64,000 nucleotides of DNA from Oxytricha trifallax (Eukaryota; Ciliophora; Spirotrichea; Sporadotrichida; Oxytrichidae), in the NCBI GenBank assembly GCA_000711775.1, contig ARYC01019105.1:1-64000 (forward strand), given 5' to 3'. Below are positions 1 through 10,571 of the stretch, in pieces. The position numbers and the translations under genes are program-made. The notes under the pieces were generated by a model that was not told where the DNA came from, made no database searches, and saw nothing but the letters and a program-made list of their open reading frames with translations. The first letter of the stretch is position 1, and every line of letters begins with the position of its first letter.

Positions 1-2097
1 ATCAAGTCTCACTCTTTTATCACCAACGATAGAACTTAGCTTAGGAAAAACAATTTCCTCAGTGCCAAATGCTATTTTCAGACAATTCAATTCTTTTTAT
101 GTAAGCCGTGACCCTGTGAACCCTGTTATACTTTCCGCTTATCGATAAAACTTCAGCTAGCTTTCTACCTATTTAACATTACCTTCAAATAAAATTCATT
201 CATACTCATCTATTATAACGATTGACTGTTTCCAAAGATCTAGAAAATCTGGTTGCTCCATAACACTTTCAAGATACTTCTAGCTTAAATAGTAGACTCC
301 AATTTTATTCTCATACTGATTAACGTTAACATTCAATCCTAAACTAGTGATAGTACTTTCAAACTTTTTCTCGTCCCTCAATACTAAATGCTCATTTTTC
401 CCAACTACAAACACAATTTTCTAGAGTAGTTTAGATTAAAGAGCAGCTAAATTTGAGCAGAGTAGAGTCTTTCCGTTTCCAACGCCAAAGTTTATAAACG
501 AATACTAGGTATCTTCCCACAACAAATAATTGATGCAAAGCCTTTGTAGCGTAAGAAATTTGAATCCCAATATCTGTTAGAGTCTGAGCATTTGCCTCGA
601 ATCAGTAAAAGCTTTTAAGCTTACAGATTTTACAAACTAATTCACTGACAACGATAATAGATTAAGTTTTTTAAACTGACTTAACAGTTTCTTCTACTCA
701 TTTACGTTAAAATCACAAGTCTTGTTAGGAATATTAAGAAGCTAGTTTAACTTTGTGAAGTCAGCTTTTAAGCAGTCTTAAATTACATCCCTTCTGTTTC
801 TTACACCTTTCTCAAATTGTATGAAAGCAAGGTTTTTCCCTAGATCAGATATGTCATCTAGCTTGGAGACCCAGAGTGGGTTTCTTTATTTCAGCTCAAA
901 TGAAACATATTAAAGGTATAGTATGAAATCATCCTGATCAATGAAGTCCCATTTTTAAACAAAGATTTCAGTCAATCGTTTGAATAAAATTGTCAAGTTT
1001 TTAGTATGAGGATCTTGACAAGGCACAAATTTGTATAAAGTCACCAACCACATTTATAGGCACATCTCTTATTAGTCTCAGGCCTTAATCCTCTTTTAGT
1101 ACTTATATGAAGGCTTTATTTAGACTAAGGAGTGTGTTAGGCAATAGACGGACTGCTTAGGAGTCTATTTTGAGCTGTTAGAACGTCCCTATCATTAGTG
1201 GGATGATTCCAATATTGGTCTTGTCAAGCTTTTGGAGCTCATCTTGAAGTTTTAACAAGTAGTCAGGCTCATTAATAAATATATAATTCGCTAGACCAAG
1301 AGCTTATTCTGTATTTGGCCTTTAAGCTAGTAGTGCTAAGGCGCTCCTCAACAAAGAGTCATCAACCTCGATGATTTCGTATCCGAAGTAGAGAAGAGAA
1401 GAAACAAAAAGCCTTGTCTTTATCTGTAAACTTGCCTGGACTCTTTAATTTAGCTCGAATATTATTCGAAACATATCCTCATAAAGATTTTCGGAGCAAG
1501 CTGTTTTGAGATTTTGCAAGAACTCCAAGAAACTCAGACTGTTTCTATTAAAAATTTTCCAAATAAAGTCTTGCCTTTCGTTAGGCTTTAAGATCATGTA
1601 CTCTCGAATGTAAATTGAGGTAATTCTGATTAAATCTTAGCTCCATAGTTTACTTATGAATTATGAGCTTCTAACTAGCCTTCGTTACTATCTACATTTT
1701 TCAAATTATTCAAATGGTCACTCGCTGCTTTTGATTTTGGCGGCAAATTTTTCTCAGGGTCATTAAGAGAGCAGATTTTAACATTTTTTACGGATTTAGC
1801 CTGACTTTGAGTAGTTTTATTTAAGATGAACTTGTTCACAAATCTGGATATATCCTTGCTTCCAATTAGAGGCTTGAATTCATCCATTGCCAATATCTAA
1901 TCAATATCATAATTGTGATGAGGCAAGATGAGCTTTGCTTTATCTACGAGCTCAGGGTATTGAGCTCCTTCATATTTTGGCCTTCGTCCTCTCTTGCTTA
2001 CAGTGTCAAATTATCTTGCTGCATTTCTTCGGTAGCTTTCATATTCTCTTAATGAGATAGAGGGAGAGATTTGAGGGAGCTTCTTAATGAATTGCAT
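1..2097 (-). pseudogene. SecA-like P-loop ATPase domain gene, 5' part, frame-disrupted
   Basis: Read on the minus strand with TAA/TAG as Gln. It starts at ATG 2097, directly preceded by an in-frame TGA, which fixes the start. The N-terminal part is basic and polar. A helical region follows, then a Walker A-like GVGNGKT (about position 490) and, some 90 residues on, a Walker B-like VIIDEYE (about 210). Next come ILFEG and SITGFTGS, which resemble the DEAD-like domain of SecA. Ciliates are known to have SecA-like domain proteins of unknown role. The frame changes near 1670 and again near 1040, and an in-frame TGA follows the DEYE motif near 205, so it is broken or holds undetected introns/IESs. 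The 3' end lies outside the window. Its start is about 150 bp from the divergent TBE transposase remnant, with no telomeric end between them, so it may be transposon cargo. The SecA family call is moderately sure; the function is unknown. Confidence 0.55.
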
Positions 2098-2248
2098 TCA
2101 CTCTATTAAATGGATGGTACTTTCTGAATAGATAGGTTGCTATCGCGAAGCTGATCAGGTAGGTTTGTAAAGTTTTAAGTTATTTGCATATTAAAGGCGG
2201 GCAATTAAGAATTTGACTTAATTAAATTTAAATTATTATTATTAAATA

Positions 2249-3278
2249 TGCAGTTCTCAATTCAAACTTAATTAAAATTTCCTTGTCTCAATTGCAATAA
2301 ACCCCTTCTATTCGAGGAATTTCTCTAAGATCTCTTGGTACTTTTATTGAAAGCAGACGAAAGATTCTCATCTATAAGACTTCTATAGTCATTGCTGGGA
2401 TTAGGCAAGCTGAAAGAATTGCCTGAATATATGAGGCGATCTCGTCTACTCTGGTTCGTATTTAAATGTGAGTTTTCAGATAATTAACTTAATTATTTAG
2501 AGGGGCCCCATGCTTGTCCAAAAGACTCAGCTTATTGTTTAATACCCTAATGGTTATGTCACTAGGCCAACAATCCTTTCGAGAACTTGTTTGTTTTTAT
2601 ATGTTTATGATTTATGAGATGAGAGGACTATTGTTATATTATCAAGCATTAATAGGCAATTAAGTTAACTTAATCATTAATAAAGCTAAAATATATATAA
2701 GATTAGTTTAAATAGATTGGAAATTCTCAGAATATGGTCTAATAAGTACACAGTTAGTTAATAGGCATCATTAAATAAAAGTGACTTGGGAAGTCAAGAG
2801 AATGATGATTTGGTCGTTCAGAAATCAATCCCGATGCAATTGAGCAGCTTTGTACAATTACTAAATTAAGCCAATTTTTAATAATCATTGTCTTAAATAT
2901 TCAATTGATTAATTAAAAATTCCACTCTTAAATAACTTATTTTTCTTTAAATACAATGATTCAGAGATCATCCTGTTTGTTGACAACCTCTCAGTTCATA
3001 AGACTAAGGAGTCTAAGAAAGCTTATGAAGAGCTAAACATAACTCCTGTATACAACGTTCCTTACAGCCCTTAATTTAATGGAATTGAATTCTACTGGAG
3101 ATAAATAAAGACCCAATACAAGAAACTACTGCCATATCACCTAATGCATGACTTGCCTATAGATACAGTAGACTTAATTCAGAGTAGCTGCAAGAGAATA
3201 AGCATAGATAAGACAACAGTTTGTGAGAGAGAAGGAAGAATGAATGTTTATAAATAAGTTTTAGATTTAAATGAATGA
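2249..3278 (+). pseudogene. TBE transposase (42-kDa type, DDE/Tc1-mariner superfamily), broken
   Basis: The C-terminal part (about 2940-3278, TGA stop at 3276) holds a clear DDE signature: FVDNLSVHKTKE carries the second Asp with DN..H, and YSPQFNGIEFYWRQIK carries the YSP..N..E block with the final Glu. Upstream, an ATG at 2249 opens a different frame with a Cys-pair segment, FPCLNCNKPLLFEEF, and a helical DLLVLLLKADERF stretch. The two frames do not join, so the middle (about 2480-2900) is decayed or frameshifted and the first catalytic Asp was not located. TBE transposases mobilise these elements in the germline and in Oxytricha have been implicated in genome rearrangement. This copy should not give a full protein. 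It faces the 22-kDa-type ORF tail to tail. Confidence 0.75.
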
Positions 3279-3289
3279 ATAAGTTCACA

Positions 3290-3839
3290 TATTAAATTAA
3301 CCCAGAAAGGGATTAGGCTTCTCCTTTATCCTCTTCTTATGGCTTGCTTAGGCCCATATTTCTTCTCTTAGTGCCAGCTCCTGAATCTATGTTCATTTCA
3401 TCTGGCTTTTAAAAATCTTTATAAAGTCTCTTGCTCACTTAATGAATAGTCTATGACTTCCTCTCTCTGTGAACCTTAGCATGCTCTTTCATTAGGAATA
3501 TACCAGTTCCAGGTTTCCCTACAAAGTTATATGTCAAAGCTTACTAGAGAGGAATGGATGCTTCTTAAGCTCTGCGAGCCAGGTCTCACTTATTAGTATG
3601 ACTTGCTTCTTTTGATCTTCAGGAGAAATAGAGCAACGTTTCTTGTGAGCTTCTTCAATGATCTCTCTGAGATAACTCTCTCTTAAAGTGCCAAGAACAC
3701 CAAAGAAGAAGCTCCTTTCTGGAAGTTTGTTAGAGAGTTGTTTCTTGGTAGGAATATAAACTACCAACTCTTCATCAATCATCGCGTCCTCGTATAGATT
3801 AGTGACTGAAATCTCTAGGTATTTTGGTATATCTATCAA
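3290..3839 (-). pseudogene. TBE 22-kDa-type ORF, frameshifted
   Basis: The minus-strand ORF starts at ATG 3839 (MIDIPKYLEISVTNLYED) and runs about 100 residues to a TGA at 3534-3536. Just there another frame takes over (ALTYNFVGKPGTGIFLMKEH) and continues with a Lys/Arg/Gln-rich tail to about 3290, so a one-base slip splits the gene. Position between transposase and 57-kDa ORF, orientation and total size match the 22-kDa ORF of Oxytricha TBEs, whose function is unknown. The C-terminal limit is approximate. Confidence 0.65.
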
Positions 3840-4623
3840 CTTTATTTCATTGTTTTTGAAGGCTTTCTTCTCATCACAGAGAATAACTTTTAAGAATCAA
3901 ATTTTGGTACCTTCCATCGTTGGAAGGAATAAACCCACTATAGTATGTGATTAAATATATGTCATATGCTTACCATGCTGAGTGAGGTATCGATAGAGAT
4001 CTTCCTTGCTTCTAAATCTTGAGAATTTTTTAAGCTTTGACCCTCTTCATTGCAGTACTTATAGATTCCATCCTTGTTCCTTCTCTTGTTTTTGAATTTC
4101 AAATTTTAATATATAGAGTTCTGGATCCTACTGTTAAAATTCTAGTATTAAATATGGGCATCTTATAGGAGGTCAACCTGGTAAAGATACGTGGAGAAAG
4201 CTGTAACAAACTTCAGAGATTGAGCTCCATTTTTTTCAATTTAGTTCCATTAAATTAGTACAAATTTTGTTTAAATTTAATTAGTACTGGTACTAAATCA
4301 GTTTAATTTTAATTGGTACCAAATTAATAGTACCAAAACTTAATTGTACTTAGTTTTAACCTAATAAGGTTTTAATGGAAAAGTTCCAAAATGGTTCAAA
4401 ACCTAATTGGTACCAGTACCAACCTGAATTTATTCTCAGTTGGTACCAAAATAAAAATATTAAGCATAAAATTAGAAAATTTATAGTTATAAACTAAGTA
4501 TAAATATGATGTCTAACACCTAAGATCAACCATTGTTGTTGCAGTGCCAGCTCCTATACAAAGTTAGTATAGCCAGTGAGGTTTTTACTTATTAATAATA
4601 GAAATTTAAATTTGAATTTAAAC
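3840..4623. other. TBE internal spacer with GGTACC/AGTACT-rich repeats
   Basis: Non-coding DNA between the divergent 22-kDa and 57-kDa type ORFs, where their promoters must lie. Between 4180 and 4460 it has many alternations of AATTAGTACT, GGTACCAA and TAGTACCAAA. The same block recurs in recognisable form at 49630-49900 inside the IES of gene B, marking that IES as a TBE derivative. Confidence 0.6.
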
Positions 4624-6072
4624 ATGGCGGCTAACTTAAATCGCAAAGCAGTCTCTCTTGGCAGTGGATAATCTTAGCTAAACTTTGGCTAAACTAAGAA
4701 GCCAGAGATCATCTACATTGAAAAGGAACCAGAGCTTAAAGCTCTTGAGTTTGAATCAGAGGTGTTTGTTATAGAAATAAATATCAGGAAGCAGAGAGCA
4801 GAGATGGGTATTTAAACGCTAATCGAAGATGTTGAGGAGTTAAGAGAACAGCTCCCAGTAGAAAAAATTAAAGCAATATAATGTGATGAATGCTAAAATT
4901 TCTTCTCAACTGATTCTAGCTTGAAGAGGCACATCAAAGAAATACACTCTGGTAGAGCTAAGATCTATTTCAAGCATGATAAAATCGATGGTAGATATTA
5001 ATGCACAACTTGTATGAAGTCCTATACCCATTCAGCAAAAGTGAAGAAACATATGCAAAAGCATCACTTAAGCGAGTTCTTGATTCAAGATAAAGAAACA
5101 TAAAAGCTTATACCTGCCAAGAGAAAATCAAATACTATTGAGTCATAAAGAGATTAACAGGAGAGACTCAAGAGATAGAGGCTGCATGAGTTGATGAATC
5201 AACCGGTAGGCAACACTATATTAGCATGCTTCTAAGCCAAAGCTTTGAACATACCTGCATTAAATGCAATTGATATTAGCAGTTGTATTGATAACTATTT
5301 GCAAATAAGCGTTACTGTAAAACCAAAACTTATTGTAATTGATGACTATGCATACAAGGTGTATCCTTACAGCTATCTACTTAAGAATGAGCAGTACCAA
5401 AATGAGTTTGCTAACGAATACATGATTCTTAGAGAGGCTCAGAGAAGAGATTGCAAGAACTTGCTTAAGCTAAATGGTGTCATTTTAAGCTACGGCTATA
5501 TCACATTAAGGCTTAAGAAATATGAAATGACTCTGAGAGATTATCTGAATCATAACAGATACCCAGATGATTTGAATGAAATACTATCAGATATGATATA
5601 GGGTGTCAAGGAGTTACATGAACTTGGATATGTTCATAGAGATTTGAAGCCAGAAAATGTTATGATAAACCTCTGCCCTTTTGAAGTAATTGTTATAGAT
5701 TTCAATAGAGCATTAATATAAGAGATAGTAACCTTGGCAAAGGTTCTTGGGACACCTGGATACTTCCCAATCAGAGAGAAATGGACTAATGGCTCTGTTT
5801 AGTGGGATGTATGGGCAATCGGAGCTATTATATTAGAGAGTGATATGGAAAGTATGGCTTACTTTGGTACAAAGTTTGAAAAATAATCAATCTGTTTAGC
5901 TTAAAAGCATATTAAGTAAGAAAATGTATGCAAGGAAATAAAAATGATAGTTGAGATGATAATAATCAGTGCTCCCTCTTATCCAAGGTAAACATTGGAT
6001 GACATACTTGTGCCACATAAGAGAGCAAGATTCCAGAGATATAACAAAGACAAGCAAATAAAATTCGTTTGA
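4624..6072 (+). CDS. TBE 57-kDa-type protein: two C2H2 zinc fingers plus protein kinase-like domain
   Basis: Intact ORF of 482 codons from ATG 4624 to TGA 6070, with many TAA/TAG read as Gln. Two zinc fingers lie near residues 86-108 (CDECQNFF...HIKEIH) and 127-148 (CTTCMKSY...HMQKHH), both C-x2-C-x12-H-x4-H. A basic stretch follows, then a kinase-like domain from about residue 215. It has a candidate ATP-site Lys in DDYAYKVYP, a catalytic loop YVHRDLKPENVMI near 333, and DFN instead of DFG in IVIDFNRA. GTPGYFPIREKW stands where the activation segment is expected, and a DVWAIG motif follows. The DFG-to-DFN change leaves the metal-binding Asp in place. This architecture is the hallmark of the TBE 57-kDa ORF. 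It is the only unbroken TBE gene here, which suggests either recent insertion or selection on it. Its role in transposition is not known. Confidence 0.9.
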
Positions 6073-6112
6073 ATTAAGAACACTAATACTCATTAAATAT
6101 TATTAAATTCAC

Positions 6113-6210
6113 ATAAAACCTGCGTTTTCTCTACTAACCCCAATAAGACCCCAACTATACCCTACAAATCAAAGCACTTATAAACCTCACTAAGGGGTTT
6201 TGGGGTTTTG
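6113..6210. repeat. TBE right terminal inverted repeat with telomeric end
   Basis: Read from the end inward it is CAAAACCCCAAAACCCC, then TTAGTGAGGTTTATAAGTGC, then TAGGGTATAGTTGGGGTC. The inner part is matched by the ends at 11968-12042, 27790-27873, 49084-49150 and 50165-50235, which defines a family of TBE-type ends in this window. Known TBE1 repeats are about 78 bp with 17 bp of telomeric repeat at the tip. Confidence 0.8.
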
Positions 6211-6308
6211 ATTGACCTAAACGTCTGATTCTGTAGGTATCAGGTCATGAATTAGGGTGGTAGTGATAAACTCCTAATCTTTCCTGGCCTTGGGGTTGGG
6301 GTTTTGTT
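6211..6308. repeat. Second telomere-like end immediately beside the TBE end
   Basis: Only 97 bp beyond the TBE tip, a second G4T2G4T4 block (6292-6307) sits in the same orientation. Inward from it the sequence is CAAAACCCCAACCCCAAGG, then a GTTTAT stretch. This could be the right end of another, diverged TBE-type element cut by the first insertion, or a chance G/T-rich tract. Confidence 0.35.
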
Positions 6309-7462
6309 GTGTACAATCAGTTTTTCACACCTTATCAGATTTCTCAGGCTTGGGTGTCTTCTTGTTTTTCTTCTTCGGAGCCATTTCTACCTATGACATG
6401 CTTGCATTACTCTAGTGGATTTCGTTTGAGGGGTTGTCCACCCGCTCTAGTGGCTAGTTCTCTTTTTCTATCCTCTTCAAGTTTCTCCCCTGGTGGATTT
6501 TCATCTTTAAAACGAGAAATAATTAATAAATTAAATGGAATACCTTAAGGTGCTATTAGGGATTCCTTAACCCACAAGGACTTCACTCATGATTCTTGCG
6601 TAAGTTCACAATAAGAATAACTAAGTTTAATGTAGGGATAGCCACAACTGAACTACTTGGACGTGCAGACCAAGCTTACCAGCAAGAGGGACATGCACCT
6701 ATTTCTCACGCAGGACGGTGTGGCTCACTTGCCCAGCCTAAAGCAGACCAACTCATACTTCCTCAGTTCTATCTTGAGGGGAGATAAGAATGTAAGATAT
6801 TTGTCAAAGGTCTATCTAACATTTCTTTTGAGTAGTACATCAGAAGGGACCAGATGAAATTCTCCGCCATACCATACCTCTAGGGCCTCACGGTAGCCAG
6901 CATGCTAGAGATGGCGACATAGCATGAGGAGGTGCTCCAGTTCCTCCCAGACCTCCGAGACTGGAGGAAGCTAGACAGGCAATGGTTAGGGGATATACTG
7001 AATACAGTCATACCTGACCAGCTTTAGGAGCGAGTCGATTTAGCTCTTTAGAAGAGAAGCGCTCGCCAGATTGAGCAACGACAGTTAAACGTTACAATGC
7101 GACCTGAATTCGCTGATGCTTTGATGAGGTGCTTAAACGTTCCCCGTAAGTACATCCATGTTAAATGACTTACTAATAGAGGGCAATCGTCGTGCGGTTC
7201 GACGCTGAAGCAAACATCCAAAAGAAGACGCACCCGCGAAGAGCTAGAGGAGACTAAGGATGAGGAGTTACTGCTACGCCAAGACAAGCACGACTACATG
7301 CTCCAAGTGAAGAGACTCAAGATGGACCATGCACAAATGCCACAGTAGCGACAGTTGCCGCGAATGGCGGCCACCGTGAGTGAAAACAAACAACCAATGC
7401 CGAACCAGGAGAGCCATCCATTGTAGTCGCAGAGTCTTAACAAGACACTCTTCAATATCTGA
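6309..7462 (+). CDS. Unrecognised gene with three ~36-44 nt introns (start uncertain)
   Basis: Three introns with GTAAG donors keep one frame open: 6600-6635, 6792-6835 and 7147-7182. Splicing the last avoids a TGA and joins NVP to RQSSCGSTLKQ. The protein includes YLDVQTKLTSKRDMHLFL, a segment rich in charged helices (LPDLRDWRKLDRQWLGDI), and a very basic/acidic coil (TSKRRRTREELEETKDEEL), and ends LNKTLFNI with TGA at 7460. The frame is open up to ATG 6309, but the N-terminal 90 residues are Ser-rich and unconvincing, and a minus-strand ORF overlaps them; exons from 6636 on are solid. GC content is visibly higher than in the flanking DNA. I recognise no family. It points toward the large minus-strand gene and may belong to the same element or locus. 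Confidence 0.55.
6344..6530 (-). CDS. Possible short minus-strand exon (charged), unassigned
   Basis: The minus-strand frame reads RFKDENPPGEKLEEDRKREL, then ATRAGGQPLKRNPLEQ, and ends at TGA 6344. Its composition is more protein-like than the Ser-rich plus-strand reading of the same DNA. No confident start or splice site was found upstream, so it may be an isolated exon or MDS, or a shadow. Confidence 0.3.
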
Positions 7463-7652
7463 TGCTGTCTCAAGTAAATCAGCGCATAAGCTCATTGTGG
7501 AGAGGCATCTCGACCAGGTTTGAGTATTTAGTTTAGCACAACCCAATGTTTAATTATGGGGTCTGTATTTGATTTATCTTTACTAAGTTCATTAAATCTC
7601 TAATCACAATCTCATACATGAATAAGCATACATGTTATAATGAAGGGAATAA
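7463..7652. other. Short spacer
   Basis: About 190 bp between the stop of the spliced plus-strand gene and the small ORF. It holds ATGTTTAATTATGGGGTCTG and AT-rich DNA; no feature seen. Confidence 0.4.
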
Positions 7653-7916
7653 ATGAAGCAGGAAGAACTCACTATATATGAAGATAATAGCAACATCAAT
7701 AGCTGAATAGTTGAGAAAGGATATTAAGCAAGAGTTTTTATTAAAGTTAGAAAAGCATAAACAGGGAAGCTTATCTTCCTTTCTATGGATAAGGTGTATG
7801 AAATTACGCACATCAAGTTGCGGGATAGTTTCTGTAATAATAGCATGTTAATGTTTAAACATAGGGAGAAAGAACTGATCTACTCACATAGAGTAATAAG
7901 TGAATTCAATCTATGA
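7653..7916 (+). CDS. Small ORF (~87 codons) with one in-frame TGA
   Basis: ATG 7653 opens MKQEELTIYEDNSNINS, then an in-frame TGA at 7704, after which the same frame continues IVEKGYQARVFIKVRKAQTG, KLIFLSMDKVYEITHIKLRD and ISEFNL to TGA 7914. The second part looks like a compact beta-rich domain. Its stop lies 3 bp from the stop of the large minus-strand gene, a very tight tail-to-tail arrangement. The internal TGA may be a nonsense mutation, readthrough or an unseen short intron. No family recognised. Confidence 0.45.
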
Positions 7917-7919
7917 TAA

Positions 7920-10571
7920 TCATAGCTCCTGTAGTTTTTGAGGCAGTTCCACCTCTATCACTGCCTCACCATGTTCATCGTTCACAACTGCAGGCGAGCC
8001 CATTGCAATTCTTACGACTTCAGTTCTTACAATTCCCTCTTTGCTTGTGCCTTCTCTTTCATCTATTACATTCATGCTGACATGAGTAAGTGCATCCTGG
8101 TCTTCGAGTTGGGGTGTGAGAGGAATTGTATCTCCACGCTCTCTTTCATTATCTTAGCACTTCTGCTCTTCGTGCGATGTCTTCCGAGACAGTTTGTCTG
8201 CAGGTAACCTGGAATAAGTAATCTCAAGACTTTTGTCATACTCCACATGACGGCAGTCGGCGTGCTCCAAGAGGAACGCTCGTGAAGAGAGAACCTACGA
8301 GACGTTGCATTGTCCGAATAGCATTATGTATTTGGGATCGAGGGCTTTCGATTCAAGCTAAAGCATTTCATAAATAGCTTTAAGGACTTCCCCAATCCAC
8401 TCTGCTGCCGCCCTTATGGTACTGGGCATTATCTGGCTACCACGCAGTACATACCCATAGCTGTGGTCAAGCTGTTAAAGGACCTCCATGTAAGCGAGTT
8501 GCCTCGCTTTAATTGCCCATCCCTTGTCAAAGACTTTCACAGTCCTCATCTTGATAGCTTGGTCGCTATTCTTCTTTTACTTGGCAAGTGAGTGCGAAGC
8601 GTTCTTGGTAATCATCTCTAGACATAAGAGTTGTGCGAGATTGAGCTCAAATTACTCGACCAATGCAGAGTGTGCGATGCGCTACACAATATGTACACAA
8701 GAGCTGATGGTCATCTGAAGGTCGTTCAACTGGCCTACAAGAAAAGCCACGTTGTGTCGCCTAGCCAGAGCTCTGCTCTACACATTCTGGGGCATGGTGA
8801 TAAGTTATTCCTTCCTTGAGATCGTGCTCTTTGAAAGGGGGTCGAGGACTGCTTCAATACATAAAGCCTTGCACCCGAGTGCATCCTCGTCTTCAGTCAA
8901 CAACTACTAATTGGCGTCGTGCTTCTTTGACTTAAGTATGGATCTCCAACCGGCTACTAATGAGGTGATAATTCATCTTAGGGCACGTCGCCATTGGTTG
9001 TGCCTTCAATCCACTCACTGCTATTCTTGAGGGACCGCATCAGACAGGTGATCTCCTTGCGCAGGCAGTTCGTGGTGATCACATTGCTCACAATATGTTG
9101 CTAGTGCAATAGAGTGTCAGTTCGAACTATTAGGGGGCAGAGTGACACAGATTATTGTGCTTATATTCGAAGCTACTCTTTCCCATACAAGCAATAGTCT
9201 ACTTGTCTTGAGTCTCCTCATAATTCATTTCCGTCACCTCAACACCTTTCATTGGGGTGTCAGATTAAGTGGGTTAGGGATTAGTGAGTTAAAGAGGAAC
9301 ATTTGTTTGAGGAAGATTATCACCTGACTCACACTATACAGACTCTATAGCTGAATATAGTTTGGTGCTCTGGGACACAGTAGAAGGAACCCAATCTCTC
9401 CTAAAAAGCATTACTACAAGTCTCTTAAATCTATCAGGCGGCTGCGGTGCACGAGCCGCAGGGTCCTTTTAGAGTATGTGTTAGTTTTCAGCGAGTCAGT
9501 GAAAGCCTCAGCCATGGTTTTGGCCGTCCCATCGTTCTCGTTTCGCTGCATTTTGTTGAGTATCTTGTAAAGGCGCTGTAGGGCTTTATCTTTGAATGCC
9601 TCGTTCCCCTGGGTTAAATGGCAGGCCACTGTGAGCCTGTAGGAGCTCTTTTTCTGGAATGACCTGGTACTAAGAAATCTTCGACGGCACTCGAAAGAAT
9701 GTAGAACATCACTAGGATGGAGGTGCTCTTTGCATTACCTGGACTCTTTTATCAGCCTCATTACAAGGGTTAGTTATCTCTTGATTGCTTGCTGCTCTTG
9801 TTTCTCTTCTAGAGTGATGTCTTTTAGAATGTCTTTCACAATGGCTTGGAACTCTTGCTGTAAATGGGAAGGTCATACATACACCTTCAACAGCTTAGCG
9901 TCCCATCTCTATGACTTTTGACTGTTAAGTATTCTTAACTTTTTTTAATACTTAGCTCTAAGTAGTTGATCATCTATTAATTATTTTTTACTTTTTGATA
10001 TTATTTCGTGTTTTCTAACGTCTCTCTATTCATACAGTAAGTCACCACCCTATGAAGATACACTCTCTAACGGATCGGCACATTCGTTGAAGGGCACCAC
10101 TGAGGGCGAGTGACCAGTATGAATGAATTCTTATTGAGATGATGTGAACAGGTGTCGACCAATCGTGGATATCTGTCGCTTCTTGTTGACCATGTACTAT
10201 ATAGGGCCCCCACCTCTTGCCTTGGGCGCGTCCTATGTAGTAAGTGATTAGTACTTGACATCTTCCTTAATCTTCAAGTCTCCAATGGCCTCCTCCCCCT
10301 TCTTGCTGGGCGTCCTCAACGAGAATGTCAGCCGTCTCATGGCCAGATGGCACTCCACGGTCTGCTGGATGCGATCCTGGAGGCAGTAGATGGTGTGGGG
10401 GTCGTAGAGGGTCGATATTAGAGCTAAGATGCTCTTCGTGTTGTGTTCTTGATGTCTGATGTTCGCTAGCAAGCATGTCAACTTGGGGGCCAGCACTGAC
10501 CAGCTCATCGTTGGCTCTTGATTATGGTCACTCCCCACCCCCGGGGGCAGCACGGAGGGCGACAGCTGCAC
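7920..10571 (-). CDS. Large unrecognised protein (~840 aa), few tiny introns
   Basis: Minus strand from an ATG at 10571 (an alternative Met, in MSWSVLAPKL, at about 10508) to TGA at 7920-7922, with Gln often written TAA/TAG. A 27-nt intron (9858-9884, GTGTATGT..TTTACAG) and a longer one (about 9247-9332, GTGAGT..GAAAG) restore the frame; a third is needed near 9090-9150, with ambiguous borders. Readable segments include CLLANIRHQEHNTKSILALI, FQAIVKDILKDITLEEKQEQ, NSSEWIEGTTNGDVPQDELS and an acidic C-terminus ending EVELPQKLQEL. No zinc finger, DDE, polymerase, P-loop or kinase motif was seen. GC is higher than in the surrounding DNA. Candidate for a germline-limited or transposon-borne gene, or for an unusually IES-free host gene; I cannot choose. 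Confidence 0.65.

Larger units (their letters stand above)
2249..6210. mobile_element. TBE-type (telomere-bearing element) transposon, left end not found
   Basis: It carries the three gene types known from Oxytricha TBEs: a DDE transposase (plus), a 22-kDa-type ORF (minus) and a zinc-finger/kinase 57-kDa-type ORF (plus). The right end is GGGGTTTTGGGGTTTTG at 6194-6210, followed by ATT, which fits the ANT target site of TBEs. Known TBEs are about 4.1 kb with telomere-like ends on both sides. I see no matching CAAAACCCC end near 2100-2250, so the left end is lost or lies beyond the window, with the SecA-like gene inside. The given left limit is simply the transposase start. Confidence 0.8.

Noticed and set aside
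6190-6215. G4T4 block as a true chromosome end
   Set aside because: Sequence continues on both sides, the block is short, and the adjacent inverted-repeat sequence matches other TBE-type ends, so it is a transposon tip.
7048-7546. Minus-strand ORFs opposite the spliced plus-strand gene
   Set aside because: The plus strand has three good introns that keep one frame open; the minus readings are Ser/Leu-rich shadows.
7938-9327. Plus-strand ORFs opposite the large minus-strand gene
   Set aside because: The minus frame is continuous, balanced in composition and uses reassigned Gln codons; the plus readings are short and Cys/Phe-rich.
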